Source: Fulvimarina sp. (GTDB lineage Bacteria > Pseudomonadota > Alphaproteobacteria > Rhizobiales > Rhizobiaceae). From it: 64,000 bases of DNA. Shown in pieces: positions 9,190 to 17,802 of the stretch (position 1 is its first letter; every line of letters starts with the position of its first letter). The stretch lies in NCBI GenBank assembly GCA_002700095.1, contig PACL01000017.1, positions 62,001 through 126,000 of the forward strand. Reading direction: 5' to 3'. A model generated the notes under the pieces. The model was not told the origin of the DNA, ran no database searches, and was given only the letters and a program-made list of their open reading frames with translations. A program made the translations under genes and the position numbers.

Positions 9190-9681
9190 TCAGATCCCCT
9201 TGCCGTCGTCGGGCACGCCGCCCGGCTGGCGCCATTCGGCAAAGCCCGCCTGAACGAGGCGGATGGCAATCAGCGTAAAGCCCACCGGCAGCCCCACCGA
9301 GACGTACCATTCGGGGATCTGCATGCCCGACGAGGTGACGCCGCTTTCATACTGGTTCTGGACGAGCCCCAGCGTGTACCAGGCCGACAGCGCCAAAAGC
9401 AGCACCGATAGCGCCGCCGAGATCGCCACGGCGATCCGCCGGCCGGCCGCCGGCAGAAGGTCGGTCACCAGCGTCACGGCCAGATGCTCGCCGCGCCTTG
9501 CCGCGATCGCCGCGCCGAAGACGGTGATCAAGAGGAAGCCGTCCAGCAGCAGCTCCTGCGTCGCCGCGAAGGAATAGCTGGTCAGATAGCGCACCACGAC
9601 ATTGACGAAGCCGAGGCCGGTCATCGCCAGGAAGATGGCGGCGCAGATGATCTTTTCCGCCTCGTCGAGGAGGTGACGCAT
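9190..9681 (-). CDS. dctQ: TRAP transporter small permease (DctQ type)
   Basis: 163 residues with four predicted membrane helices, the usual size and topology of the small TRAP subunit. The middle of the protein has the family feature ATQELLLDGFLLITVFGAAIAARRGEH in position (E-E/L region followed by R-x-G-E-H), and the last helix is followed by a short basic tail. It precedes the large permease gene with a two-base gap, so the two are translated together. It lies 163 bases after the binding-protein gene; that gap holds a repetitive GGCCGGC stretch (about 9715-9742) which could form an RNA hairpin separating expression levels. Confidence 0.9.
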   Translation of the reverse strand: MRHLLDEAEKIICAAIFLAMTGLGFVNVVVRYLTSYSFAATQELLLDGFLLITVFGAAIAARRGEHLAVTLVTDLLPAAGRRIAVAISAALSVLLLALSAWYTLGLVQNQYESGVTSSGMQIPEWYVSVGLPVGFTLIAIRLVQAGFAEWRQPGGVPDDGKGI

Positions 9682-9844
9682 GGGGGCTTCCCGGATGGGT
9701 GAAACGTCGGGCCCGGCGGCGGCCGGCGGCCGGCGGCCGTTGCGGCAGAGGCGCCGGCTGTCAAGACTTGGGGGCGGCAGAGCCGCTGGATCTTGCTAGG
9801 CTTGAGGGGCGGCGACGACCGACCGGGCGCCGCCGCATTGCGCC

Positions 9845-10861
9845 TCAGTTGGCGGGCTTGTCGCCGGCCGAGATCGTCTCCTGGAACAGCGCGACGAGAT
9901 CCGGGCCGACCTTGGCGGCCCAGGTGTCGAAGGCGGGCTTCGTCGCCTGGCGGAAGGCGTCGATCTCCTCGGCGCTCGGCTCGTAGATCTCCATGCCCTG
10001 TTCCTTCAGGAAGGCCAGGCCCTTGGCGGTATCCTCGCGGGTGACTTCCTTCTGGTAGCTCATCGCCTGCTCGGCGGCGTCGCGGACCATCGCCTGCTTC
10101 TCGGCGTCCCACGAATCCCACAGCTTCTGGGAAACGCCGATGAAGATCGGGTCGTAGGAATAATGCCAGGGCGTGATGTATTTCTGGACCTCGTAGACCC
10201 GCTGCGGAATGATCACCGCGCCGATCGGGTTCTCCTGGCCGTCGACGACGCCCTGCTGCAGTGCCGAGAACGTCTCGGTCCACTGCATCTGCTGGGGATT
10301 GGCGCCCAGCGCGTTCATCACGTCGATATACATCGGCCCGGCGACGCGCATCTTCAGGCCCTTCATGTCGGCGGGCGACTTGATCGGACGGGCGTTGTTG
10401 GTGACCTCGCGAAAGCCGTTCTCGCCCCAGGCGAGGACGACGATGCCCTTTTCGGCCATGATCTCGGTCATCCGCTCGCCCGGCTTGCCGGCCGTGGTCG
10501 CATCGACGTCGTCATAGTCGGAATAGAGATAGGGCAGCGAGAACACCGCCATCTCGGGCACCAGCGGGGTGACGTTGATCGCCGAGGTGACGACGAAGTC
10601 GAGGGCGCCGCGGCCGACCATCTCGGCCTGCTTCATCTGGTCGCCGCCGGTCAGCTGGGCGTTCGGGAAGATCCGCACGTCCATCTCGCCGTTCGAGCCC
10701 TTCTCGAGCAGTTCGTTGAACTTTTCGGCGCCCTTCTGCCAGGTCGTGGTATCGTTGGTGTTGTGCGACAGGCGGAACGTCTCGGCGAGTGCCGGCGTCA
10801 GTGCGGTGGCCGCGAACGCGGCGGCAAGGGCCGCAGCGGCGGCGAGATGCTTCAGTGTCAT
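9845..10861 (-). CDS. dctP: TRAP transporter solute-binding protein (DctP type)
   Basis: 338 residues with a clear Sec signal peptide (MTLKHLAAAAALAAAFAATA then ALA-ETF), followed by a DctP fold: FRLSHNTNDTTTWQKGAEKF, later DMKGLKMRVAGPMYIDV with the arginine that binds the substrate carboxylate in this family, and WTETFSALQQGVVDGQENPI. The ATG at 10861 is preceded by GGGAGGAAG; upstream residues in frame are not part of the protein. It captures an organic acid in the periplasm for the following permease genes. It is divergent from an IclR regulator, with about 157 bases between the two starts, so that regulator may control it. Confidence 0.93.
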   Translation of the reverse strand: MTLKHLAAAAALAAAFAATALTPALAETFRLSHNTNDTTTWQKGAEKFNELLEKGSNGEMDVRIFPNAQLTGGDQMKQAEMVGRGALDFVVTSAINVTPLVPEMAVFSLPYLYSDYDDVDATTAGKPGERMTEIMAEKGIVVLAWGENGFREVTNNARPIKSPADMKGLKMRVAGPMYIDVMNALGANPQQMQWTETFSALQQGVVDGQENPIGAVIIPQRVYEVQKYITPWHYSYDPIFIGVSQKLWDSWDAEKQAMVRDAAEQAMSYQKEVTREDTAKGLAFLKEQGMEIYEPSAEEIDAFRQATKPAFDTWAAKVGPDLVALFQETISAGDKPAN

Positions 10862-11018
10862 GGTGCTTCCTCCCGGGACGAAATCTGCCGGCCGCGCCGC
10901 CCTCCTCCAAGGGGTCCACATGATGGACGTCGGTCATGGCCAGTGAGGCGGAGGTTGCCACCCAAAGCGGATGCTTGCAAGTTCTTATCGCTTGCCTGAC
11001 AATGGCGAGCGAGAAAAC
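10862..11018. promoter_or_regulatory. Divergent intergenic region between TRAP and IclR/CoA operons
   Basis: 157 bases separate the start of dctP from the start of the IclR-type gene, and must hold both promoters and the likely IclR operator. I see no convincing palindrome; GCTTGC occurs twice (10973 and 10990 region). Assignment rests on position only. Confidence 0.4.
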
Positions 11019-11963
11019 ATGTCCACATTCTGGACGGGGTGCGGGTTGGATACGCTGGAAAAGGCCACGGCGGAGAGCGGCGGAGCGCAGAGCGTCGACC
11101 GTGCGCTGATGCTGCTCTCGCTGATCGGCCGCCATTGCGAGAACGGCGCGACCCTTGCCGCGATCGTCGAGGGCAGCGGCCTCAACCGCCCGACGGCGCG
11201 CCGGCTGGTGCTCGCCCTGATGCGTTCGCGCCTCGTCGAGCAGGATCCCGTCACCCGCCGCTATTTCCTGGGGGAGGAAGCCTACGTCCTCGGCGTCCTC
11301 GCCTCGCACCGCTTCGGCTTCCTCGACTGCGCGCTGGAAAGCCTCGCCGTCCTGTCGAAAAAGAGCGGCGACACCAGCTTCGCCTGCGTCCGCCGCGGCG
11401 ACCATTCGGTCTGCCTGCACCGCGAGGAGGGCGCCTTCCCGATCCGTACCCATGCGCTCCTGCCCGGCCGCCGCCATCCGCTCGGCGTCGGTGCCGGCGC
11501 CATGGCGATGCTGGCGGCCCTCGACGATGGCGAGATCGCGCGGGTTCTCGCGGCCAATGGCGCGGTGCTGGCCGAACACTATCCGGCCTATACGCCCGAG
11601 GCGATCGAGACCGACATCGCCTTCGCCCGCCGCCGCGGCTTCGCTCTCAATCCGGGGCGGGTGCTGCAGAATTCCTGGGCGATCGGCATGGCCGTGCGCA
11701 CTCCGGACGGCCGGATCGCCGGAGCGCTCTCCATCGCGGCGATCGACGGCCGGATGGGCGAGGCGCGCCAGGGGGAACTTGCCCAGGAGTTGGCGCTTGA
11801 AGTTCAAAAGGTCGAGGCGCGGCTCGACCGTCGCTTCCGGCCGGCGACCGCTTCGGGCCGCCATCCGGCCGAAACGGCACGGTCGATCGAAACGGCAGGA
11901 ATTGAGACGGCACGGGTCGAAGCACCCCGCCAAACGGTTTTTCTGGGAGGTATCGGATCATGA
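11019..11963 (+). CDS. IclR-family transcriptional regulator
   Basis: 314 residues. An N-terminal winged helix-turn-helix (QSVDRALMLLSLIGR, then NRPTARRLVLALMRSRLVEQD) is followed by the IclR ligand-binding domain, with the typical HPLGVGAGAMAMLAAL segment. The tail after VQKVEARLDRRF is about 40 residues longer than usual, rich in Thr, Glu, Arg and Ala and with repeated S/G-IETA units. The start is taken at MSTFW because the family core begins soon after; an ATG 48 bases upstream is possible. It is divergent from the TRAP genes and its stop overlaps the start of the thiolase gene (ATGA), so it likely senses a metabolite of this pathway and controls both arms. Confidence 0.9.
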   Translation: MSTFWTGCGLDTLEKATAESGGAQSVDRALMLLSLIGRHCENGATLAAIVEGSGLNRPTARRLVLALMRSRLVEQDPVTRRYFLGEEAYVLGVLASHRFGFLDCALESLAVLSKKSGDTSFACVRRGDHSVCLHREEGAFPIRTHALLPGRRHPLGVGAGAMAMLAALDDGEIARVLAANGAVLAEHYPAYTPEAIETDIAFARRRGFALNPGRVLQNSWAIGMAVRTPDGRIAGALSIAAIDGRMGEARQGELAQELALEVQKVEARLDRRFRPATASGRHPAETARSIETAGIETARVEAPRQTVFLGGIGS

Positions 11964-13129
11964 GCAAGGCACGCATCGTCGGCTGGTCGCACAGCCATTT
12001 CGGCAAGGTCGAGGCCCCCTCGACCCAAGCTTTGATGGGGGAAGTCGTCGGCCCCGCCATCGCCCATGCCGGCATCGGGACGGCGGATGTCGACGGCATC
12101 TTCGTTGGCGTGATGAACAACGGCTTTTCCAAGCAGGATTTCCAGGGCGCCCTCGTCGGCATGGCCCATGAGGGGCTCGGCCAGGTGCCGGCGGTGCGGC
12201 TGGAAAACGCCTGCGCCACCGGCTCGGCCGCCCTCTACACGGCGATGGACTTCATCGAGTCCGGCCGGGGCCGCATCGCCGTCGTCGTCGGCGCCGAGAA
12301 GATGACCGCGATCCCGACCGTCGAGGTCGGCGACATCCTTTTGGGCGCGAGCTACCGCGAGGAGGAGGCCGAGGTCGAGGGCGGCTTTGCCGGCATCTTC
12401 GGCCGCATCGCCCAGACCTATTTCCAGAAATACGGCGACCGCTCCGAAGAACTCGCGATGATCGCCGCGAAGAACCATTCCAACGGCATGGCCAACCCTT
12501 ACGCCCACATGCGCAAGGATTTCGGCTTCGACTTCTGCAACACCGTTTCCGACAAGAACCCCTATGTCGCGGGGCCCTTGCGGCGCACCGACTGTTCGCT
12601 GGTCTCCGACGGCGCGGCGGCGATCGTCCTTGCCGACGAGGAAACCGCCGAGACCCTGGAACGCGCCATCGCCTTTAGGGCGCGGCGCCACGCCAACGAC
12701 GTCCTCGCCATCTCGCGGCGCGACCCGACCGAATTCGCCGGCGCCCGCACGGCCTGGGCGAAGGCGCTGGAGGAGGCCGGCCTCACCCTCGACGATCTCG
12801 ATCTCGTCGAGACCCATGACTGCTTCACCATTGCCGAGATGATCGAATACGAGGCGATGGGGCTGGCCAAACGCGGCGAGGGCTACAAGGTCGTGCGCGA
12901 GGGCATCACGCGGAAGGACGGCAGGCTCCCCGTCAATCCGTCGGGCGGCCTCAAGTCCAAGGGCCACCCGATCGGCGCCACCGGCGTTTCCATGCATGTC
13001 ATGGCGGCGATGCAGCTGATGGGAGAAGCCGGCGATATGCAGATCAAGGACGCCAGGACCGCCGGCGTCTTCAACATGGGCGGCGCCGCGGTCGCCAACT
13101 ACGTCTCGATCCTGGAGCGGGTGAAGTGA
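11960..13129 (+). CDS. Thiolase-family protein (SCP-x / acetyl-CoA acetyltransferase type)
   Basis: 389 residues of the nonspecific lipid-transfer/SCP-x thiolase group. The nucleophilic cysteine is in ENACATGSAAL (Cys about 85), the active-site histidine in VETHDCFTIAE (about 286) and the second histidine in SKGHPIGATG (about 336). It should cleave or form a C-C bond next to a CoA thioester, in the cytoplasm. The start overlaps the regulator stop by four bases, and its stop shares a base with the acyl-CoA synthetase start, indicating tight translational coupling. Many SCP-x thiolases are encoded beside a DUF35/OB-fold partner; none is visible here. Confidence 0.87.
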   Translation: MSKARIVGWSHSHFGKVEAPSTQALMGEVVGPAIAHAGIGTADVDGIFVGVMNNGFSKQDFQGALVGMAHEGLGQVPAVRLENACATGSAALYTAMDFIESGRGRIAVVVGAEKMTAIPTVEVGDILLGASYREEEAEVEGGFAGIFGRIAQTYFQKYGDRSEELAMIAAKNHSNGMANPYAHMRKDFGFDFCNTVSDKNPYVAGPLRRTDCSLVSDGAAAIVLADEETAETLERAIAFRARRHANDVLAISRRDPTEFAGARTAWAKALEEAGLTLDDLDLVETHDCFTIAEMIEYEAMGLAKRGEGYKVVREGITRKDGRLPVNPSGGLKSKGHPIGATGVSMHVMAAMQLMGEAGDMQIKDARTAGVFNMGGAAVANYVSILERVK

Positions 13130-14745
13130 TGGACGGCGCGCCGAAGGGAGGCGTCGCGCCGCAATCGACCCGGGTTTCCAACCTCGCCCATCTCGTCACA
13201 AGGGCGGCGCGCCGGCTGGGTGATCGGCCGGCCCTCGTCTGGGGCGAGGCGACCTGGAGCTGGCGCGACTTCGACGCCCGCGTCAGCGCCATGGCGGCCG
13301 CCCTGAAGGATCGCTTCGGCGTCACCAAGGGCGACCGCATCCTCGTCCAGTCGCAGAACTGCAACCAGATGTTCGAGGCGATGTTCGCCTGCTTCCGGCT
13401 CGGCGCGGTCTATGTGCCGACCAACTTCCGCCAGACGCCGGAAGAGGTCGCCTTTCTCCTGGAGGCGAGCGGGGCGAGCGGCCTGATCTGCAATGCGAGC
13501 TTTCCCGCCCATGCCGAAGCCTGCCGGCGATCGGACCGCGCGCCGGCCTTCACCCTTTCCATCGGCGAGGCGGCCTTCGGCGAGGATTACGACGCGCTGG
13601 TCGAGGCCCATCTCGGGCAAGACGTCCCGAACGTCGCCGTCGACCGCGACGACCCGTGCTGGTTCTTCTTCACGTCAGGGACAACGGGGCGACCCAAGGC
13701 GGCGGTGCTCACCCACGGCCAGATGGCCTTCGTCGCCGTCAACCATCTCAACGACCTGATGCCCGGCACCGGACCGGACGACGTCTCGCTGGTCGTCGCG
13801 CCGCTCTCCCACGGTGCGGGCGTCCACCAGCTCACCCAGGTCGCGGCCGGCGCGACGACGGTGCTCCTGCCGTCGGAGCGCTTCGACGTCGCCGAGACCT
13901 GGGGCCTCGTCGAGCGCCTGAAGGTCACCAACATGTTCACCGTGCCGACCATCGTGAAGCGGCTGGTCGAGCATCCCTCGGTGGACGATTTCGACCATTC
14001 CTCGCTGCGTTACATGATTTATGCCGGCGCTCCGATGTACCGGGCGGACCAGAAGCGGGCGCTGGAAAAGCTCGGTCCCGTCATCGTCCAGTATTTCGGC
14101 CTCGGCGAGGTCACCGGCAACATCACCGTTTTGCCCGGTGGCGAGCACAGCCTCGACGATGAAGCCGCCCGCCTCGGCACCTGCGGCTTCGAGCGCACCG
14201 GCATGGAGCTGTCGATCCAGGACGAGGCCGGAACCGAGCTGCCGCTCGGCCAGACGGGCGAGATCTGCGTCACCGGGCCGGCCGTCTTCGCCGGCTATTA
14301 CGACAACCCGGAGGCCAACCGGAAGGCCTTCCGTAATGGCTGGTTCCGGACCGGCGATCTCGGCCACCGGGACGAGGCCGGCTATCTCTACATCACCGGC
14401 CGGGCGTCGGACATGTACATTTCCGGCGGCTCCAACGTCTATCCGCGCGAGATCGAGGAGAAGATCCTCACCCATCCGAAGATCTCGGAAGCTGCCATCG
14501 TCGGCGTGCCGGATCCCGACTGGGGCGAGGTCGGCATCGCCGTCCTCGTCGCCGTTGCCGGCGAGACGGTGTCGGAAGCCGAGATCGGCGCGTTCCTGGC
14601 CGACAAGATCTCCCGCTACAAGATGCCGAAGCGCTTCGTGTTCTTCGACGAGATGCCGAAATCGGCCTATGGCAAGATCACCAAGAAGCTGGTGCGTCAG
14701 GCGCTGGAAGAGCGCGGCGTCCTGACCGCCGGGGCGGCCGCCTGA
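13129..14745 (+). CDS. AMP-dependent acyl-CoA synthetase/ligase
   Basis: 538 residues of the ANL adenylate-forming family. The P-loop FFTSGTTGRPKAAV is near residue 182, the YFGLGEVTG motif follows, then GWFRTGDLG with the ATP-ribose-binding aspartate, the hinge GRASDMYISGG and the catalytic C-terminal lysine in SAYGKITKK near 515. It would convert a carboxylic acid to its CoA ester, feeding the thiolase encoded just before. The substrate pocket is not readable; fatty, aromatic or branched acids are all possible. A GTG three bases upstream is an alternative start. The next gene begins one base after the stop. Confidence 0.9.
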   Translation: MDGAPKGGVAPQSTRVSNLAHLVTRAARRLGDRPALVWGEATWSWRDFDARVSAMAAALKDRFGVTKGDRILVQSQNCNQMFEAMFACFRLGAVYVPTNFRQTPEEVAFLLEASGASGLICNASFPAHAEACRRSDRAPAFTLSIGEAAFGEDYDALVEAHLGQDVPNVAVDRDDPCWFFFTSGTTGRPKAAVLTHGQMAFVAVNHLNDLMPGTGPDDVSLVVAPLSHGAGVHQLTQVAAGATTVLLPSERFDVAETWGLVERLKVTNMFTVPTIVKRLVEHPSVDDFDHSSLRYMIYAGAPMYRADQKRALEKLGPVIVQYFGLGEVTGNITVLPGGEHSLDDEAARLGTCGFERTGMELSIQDEAGTELPLGQTGEICVTGPAVFAGYYDNPEANRKAFRNGWFRTGDLGHRDEAGYLYITGRASDMYISGGSNVYPREIEEKILTHPKISEAAIVGVPDPDWGEVGIAVLVAVAGETVSEAEIGAFLADKISRYKMPKRFVFFDEMPKSAYGKITKKLVRQALEERGVLTAGAAA

Positions 14746-14746
14746 G

Positions 14747-15619
14747 ATGGCCGCAGCGATGCGGACGATCCGCCATCCCGGCCCCGCCGCGCCGGTCCGC
14801 CACGCGAAAGCCTGGGGCGAGGCGGTGGCCCTCGACTTCCTCATCGAGCCTGGTGAAAACATGGAGGCAGGGCTCGGCCGCGGCGTCGCGCAAGCCGGCT
14901 GCGATGCCGCCTATGTCTCCCTACAAGGCGCGAGGCTGGACCCATTCCGCTATGTCATGCCGGCCGGCTCCCCCGGCCCGAGCCATGCCGCCTGGTACTC
15001 GCAGACTTTTGCCCCTGAGGGCGTCGTCACCGTGACCGAGGCCGGCGCCATCGTCGGCCGCCGCGACGGCGGGCCTTTCGTCCATTGTCACGGGGCGTGG
15101 CAGGCGGAAGGCGAACCGCTCGCCATGGGCCACATGCTGCCGCCCGACAGCCTCGCCGCCGAGCCGATCCGGGTGACGGGCATCGGCCTTCGCGGCGCGG
15201 CGTTCCAATCCCGGCAGGACGACGAGACGAACTTCCGCCTGTTCGCCGCGGAACCGGCCGATCGCGATCCGAACGACGCGGCTGGCCAGGCGTCGGACGC
15301 TCCCCGCGCCCTCGCTCTGACGCTCCGGCCGAACCAGGACGTCTGCCACGCGATCGAGGCCGTCTGCCGAAACGAGGGCATCGCGCGAGCCCGCATCCAC
15401 GGCATCGGCAGCCTCAACGAGGCGCGCTTCGAGAACGGCCCGCCGATGCGATCCTACGCTTCCGAACTCCTGATCCGCGACGGCCGGCTGCAAGAGGGGC
15501 GCGTCCGGCTGGACGTCGCCGTCGTCGCCATGGACGGGGCGATCTTTACGGGCGTGCTGGTGCGCGGCGACAATCCGGTCTGCGTGACCTTCGAGCTGGT
15601 GGTGGTGCCGGAGGGGTGA
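14747..15619 (+). CDS. Double PPC (DUF296) domain protein of unknown function
   Basis: 290 residues that appear to be two PPC/DUF296 domains in tandem. The first half has FVHCHGAWQAEGEPLAMGHM, close to the H-x-H...GGH pattern of PPC domains; the second half (from about residue 190: LTLRPNQDVCHAIEAVCRNE, then ARIHGIGSLNEARFE) begins like a PPC domain again but its histidines are replaced (FTGVLVRGDNPVC). PPC domains form trimers, and the function of bacterial stand-alone proteins is poorly known. The gene follows the acyl-CoA synthetase by one base and is surely in that operon, which suggests a role on a CoA intermediate or as a small-ligand binder. The function is not known. Confidence 0.7.
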   Translation: MAAAMRTIRHPGPAAPVRHAKAWGEAVALDFLIEPGENMEAGLGRGVAQAGCDAAYVSLQGARLDPFRYVMPAGSPGPSHAAWYSQTFAPEGVVTVTEAGAIVGRRDGGPFVHCHGAWQAEGEPLAMGHMLPPDSLAAEPIRVTGIGLRGAAFQSRQDDETNFRLFAAEPADRDPNDAAGQASDAPRALALTLRPNQDVCHAIEAVCRNEGIARARIHGIGSLNEARFENGPPMRSYASELLIRDGRLQEGRVRLDVAVVAMDGAIFTGVLVRGDNPVCVTFELVVVPEG

Positions 15620-15661
15620 GGGCGTCGGTGCGGCATGGCGGGGTGGTGGATGTGCCGAGGC

Positions 15662-15860
15662 ACCCCCCTCTGCCCTGCCGGGCATCTCCCCCACAAGGAG
15701 GGAGATCGGCAGCTTCGCCGGTGGCAACCCGTAGTGAGAGCTGCTGCTCATTGGGGCAAAGATTGGATGCGCGGAAATGCCGTGGCCGAAAATGGCATGA
15801 GGCTTCGAACGAGATCGATCTCCCCCCTTGTGGGGGAGATGCCGGCAGGCAGAGGGGGGT
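15662..15860. repeat. Rhizobial-type intergenic inverted-repeat element
   Basis: Two arms of 47 and 45 bases (15662-15708 and 15816-15860) are near-perfect inverted copies, differing by two single-base indels and one substitution, around about 107 bases. Each arm contains its own palindrome (ATCTCCC...GGGAGAT). The arm sequence, with CCCCCTCTGCC and CATCTCCCCCACAAGG, is of the kind I recognise as abundant between genes in Hyphomicrobiales. No ORF or transposase lies inside. It sits between the DUF296 gene and the SDR gene and could end or stabilise the upstream transcript. Confidence 0.75.
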
Positions 15861-15914
15861 AAGCGGCTTCCGCCGCCGGCTCAGATATGAGAACACCGAG
15901 GTGAGGACAAACCC

Positions 15915-16700
15915 ATGAGCGAACATCAAAAGGTCGCGCTGATCACCGGCGCGGCGCGGGGCATCGGGCTGGCGGCGGCCAGGCGCTTTCTGGAAGAGGG
16001 CTGGCAGGTGGCGCTGCTCGACATCGACGGCGCGGCGCAGGAGGCGGCGGTCGAAGCTCTCGGGCGGCCCGACGACACCATGGCGATCGCCGCCGACGTT
16101 TCGGACCCGGGAGCCGTGGCGCGCGCCGTCGCCGCCACCGAGGCGTGCTTCGGCCGGATCGACGCCCTCGTGAACAATGCCGGCACCGCCGTCTTCAAGC
16201 CGCTGCTCGAGACCACCCATGAGGAGTGGCAGCGGGTGCTCGCCGTCAATCTCGGCGGGCCGTTCCTGATGACAAATGCCTGCGCCCCGGTCATGGCGAA
16301 GACCGGCGGTGGGGCGATCGTGAACATCACCTCGATCTCCGGCTTCCGGGCCTCGACCCTGCGCGTCGCCTACGGCACCTCCAAGGCGGCGCTGAAGCAC
16401 CTGACGAAGCAGCAGGCGGTGGAGCTCGCCCATCTCGGCATCCGCGCCAACGCCGTCGCGCCGGGGCCGGTCGACACGGCGATGGCCAAGGCCGTCCACA
16501 GTGACGCGATCCGCGCCGACTATCGCGACGCCATCCCGCTGGAGCGCTACGGCCTCGAGGAGGAGCTCGCCGACGCGATCTTCTATCTCTGCTCTGATCG
16601 CGCCAGCTACGTCACCGGCCAGGTCCTCGGGGTCGACGGCGGTTTCGACGCCGCCGGCATCGGCCTTGCCACCCTTCGCCGCGACATGCGCGGCGACTGA
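15915..16700 (+). CDS. Short-chain dehydrogenase/reductase (SDR)
   Basis: 261 residues of classical SDR type. The NAD(P) motif TGAARGIG is at about 11-18, an acidic residue after the second strand (LLDID) favours NAD(H), NNAG is near 90, and the catalytic Ser and Tyr-x3-Lys are in ITSISGF and AYGTSKAAL. GAGGTGAGGA lies upstream of the ATG. It would oxidise an alcohol or reduce a ketone, probably in the pathway of the preceding CoA genes, but the 295-base gap with an inverted-repeat element means it may have its own promoter. It converges with the sulfate transport genes. Confidence 0.88.
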   Translation: MSEHQKVALITGAARGIGLAAARRFLEEGWQVALLDIDGAAQEAAVEALGRPDDTMAIAADVSDPGAVARAVAATEACFGRIDALVNNAGTAVFKPLLETTHEEWQRVLAVNLGGPFLMTNACAPVMAKTGGGAIVNITSISGFRASTLRVAYGTSKAALKHLTKQQAVELAHLGIRANAVAPGPVDTAMAKAVHSDAIRADYRDAIPLERYGLEEELADAIFYLCSDRASYVTGQVLGVDGGFDAAGIGLATLRRDMRGD

Positions 16701-16729
16701 GGCCAGTCTCTCGTCGGAAGCGGCCGGTC

Positions 16730-17770
16730 TCAGCCGGTCGGGAAGATCTGCCACCGGCGGGGGCGAAACGTCTGGGTTCCCTCGGGGATCCAGCCTTTGG
16801 TCGCCGGGATCGCCACCTCGATCCGCTCGCGCCTTTCGCCGACGGCGATCTCGATCATCCGCGAGCCGGCGTGGCGGCGCACCGCCGCGATCTCGCCGGG
16901 GATGGCGCCCGCCGGTTCGTCGGTCGGCTCGAGGTCGTGCGGGCGCAGATACATCTTCGCCGGCCCGTCCGGGATGCCTTCGGCGAGCGGGCCGAGGCTG
17001 CGCTTGTCGAGAAACACCTCGCCCTTGTCGATGGTGACGGAGATCTGGTTGGAATCGCCGATGAAGGAATGGACGAAGGGCGAGGCCGGCTGGTCGTAGA
17101 TCTCGTCGGGCGTTCCCACCTGCTCGATCCGGCCCTGGCTCATCACGACGACCCGGTCGGACATCTCCATCGCCTCTTCCTGGTCGTGGGTGACGAAGAC
17201 GGTGGTGTGGCCGGTGCGCTCGTGCAGCTCCCGCAGCCAGCGGCGCAGTTCCTTGCGCACCTTGGCGTCGAGGGCGCCGAAGGGCTCGTCGAGGAGCAGC
17301 ACCTGGGGCTCGATGGCCAGCGCCCTCGCCAGCGCCACGCGTTGGCGCTGCCCGCCGGAGAGCTGGTGCGGAAACCGGCTGCCGAGGTTCGGCAGCTGGA
17401 CGAGGTCGAGGAGTTCGCCCGCCCGCCGGCGGATCGCCGCTTCCGTCGGCCGGTCCTGGCGGCGGCGAACCCTCAGCCCGAAGGCGATGTTGTCGAGGAC
17501 GCTCATGTGGCGAAACAGCGCGTAGTGCTGGAAGACGAAGCCGACATGGCGCTCCTGCACGCTCTTCATCGAGGCGTCGTCGGTCCCGAAGAAGATCGAG
17601 CCCGATGTCGGAAACTCCAGACCGGCGATCAGCCGCAAGAGCGTCGTCTTGCCGGAGCCGGACGGCCCGAGCAGCGCGACGAGCTCGCCTGAGGCGATGT
17701 CGAGCGAGACGCCGTGAAGCGCCGGGAAGCGGTCGAATTCCTTGCGAAGCTTGCGGACGCTGATGTCCAT
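16730..17770 (-). CDS. cysA: Sulfate/thiosulfate ABC transporter ATP-binding protein CysA
   Basis: 346 residues. Walker [10 protein letters not shown] is at about 35-43, the Q-loop in [12 protein letters not shown] (typical of CysA), signature [15 protein letters not shown], Walker [12 protein letters not shown], and the H-loop [16 protein letters not shown]-terminal TOBE-like regulatory domain follows, with [10 protein letters not shown], characteristic of sulfate transport ATPases. GGAG lies eight bases before the ATG. It drives sulfate uptake by the CysT/CysW permease encoded upstream in the same operon, and is the last gene before the convergent SDR. Confidence 0.94.
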   Translation of the reverse strand: MDISVRKLRKEFDRFPALHGVSLDIASGELVALLGPSGSGKTTLLRLIAGLEFPTSGSIFFGTDDASMKSVQERHVGFVFQHYALFRHMSVLDNIAFGLRVRRRQDRPTEAAIRRRAGELLDLVQLPNLGSRFPHQLSGGQRQRVALARALAIEPQVLLLDEPFGALDAKVRKELRRWLRELHERTGHTTVFVTHDQEEAMEMSDRVVVMSQGRIEQVGTPDEIYDQPASPFVHSFIGDSNQISVTIDKGEVFLDKRSLGPLAEGIPDGPAKMYLRPHDLEPTDEPAGAIPGEIAAVRRHAGSRMIEIAVGERRERIEVAIPATKGWIPEGTQTFRPRRWQIFPTG

Positions 17771-17802
17771 GGGACGGCTCCAGAACGGGGATAGGGGAAG
17801 GG

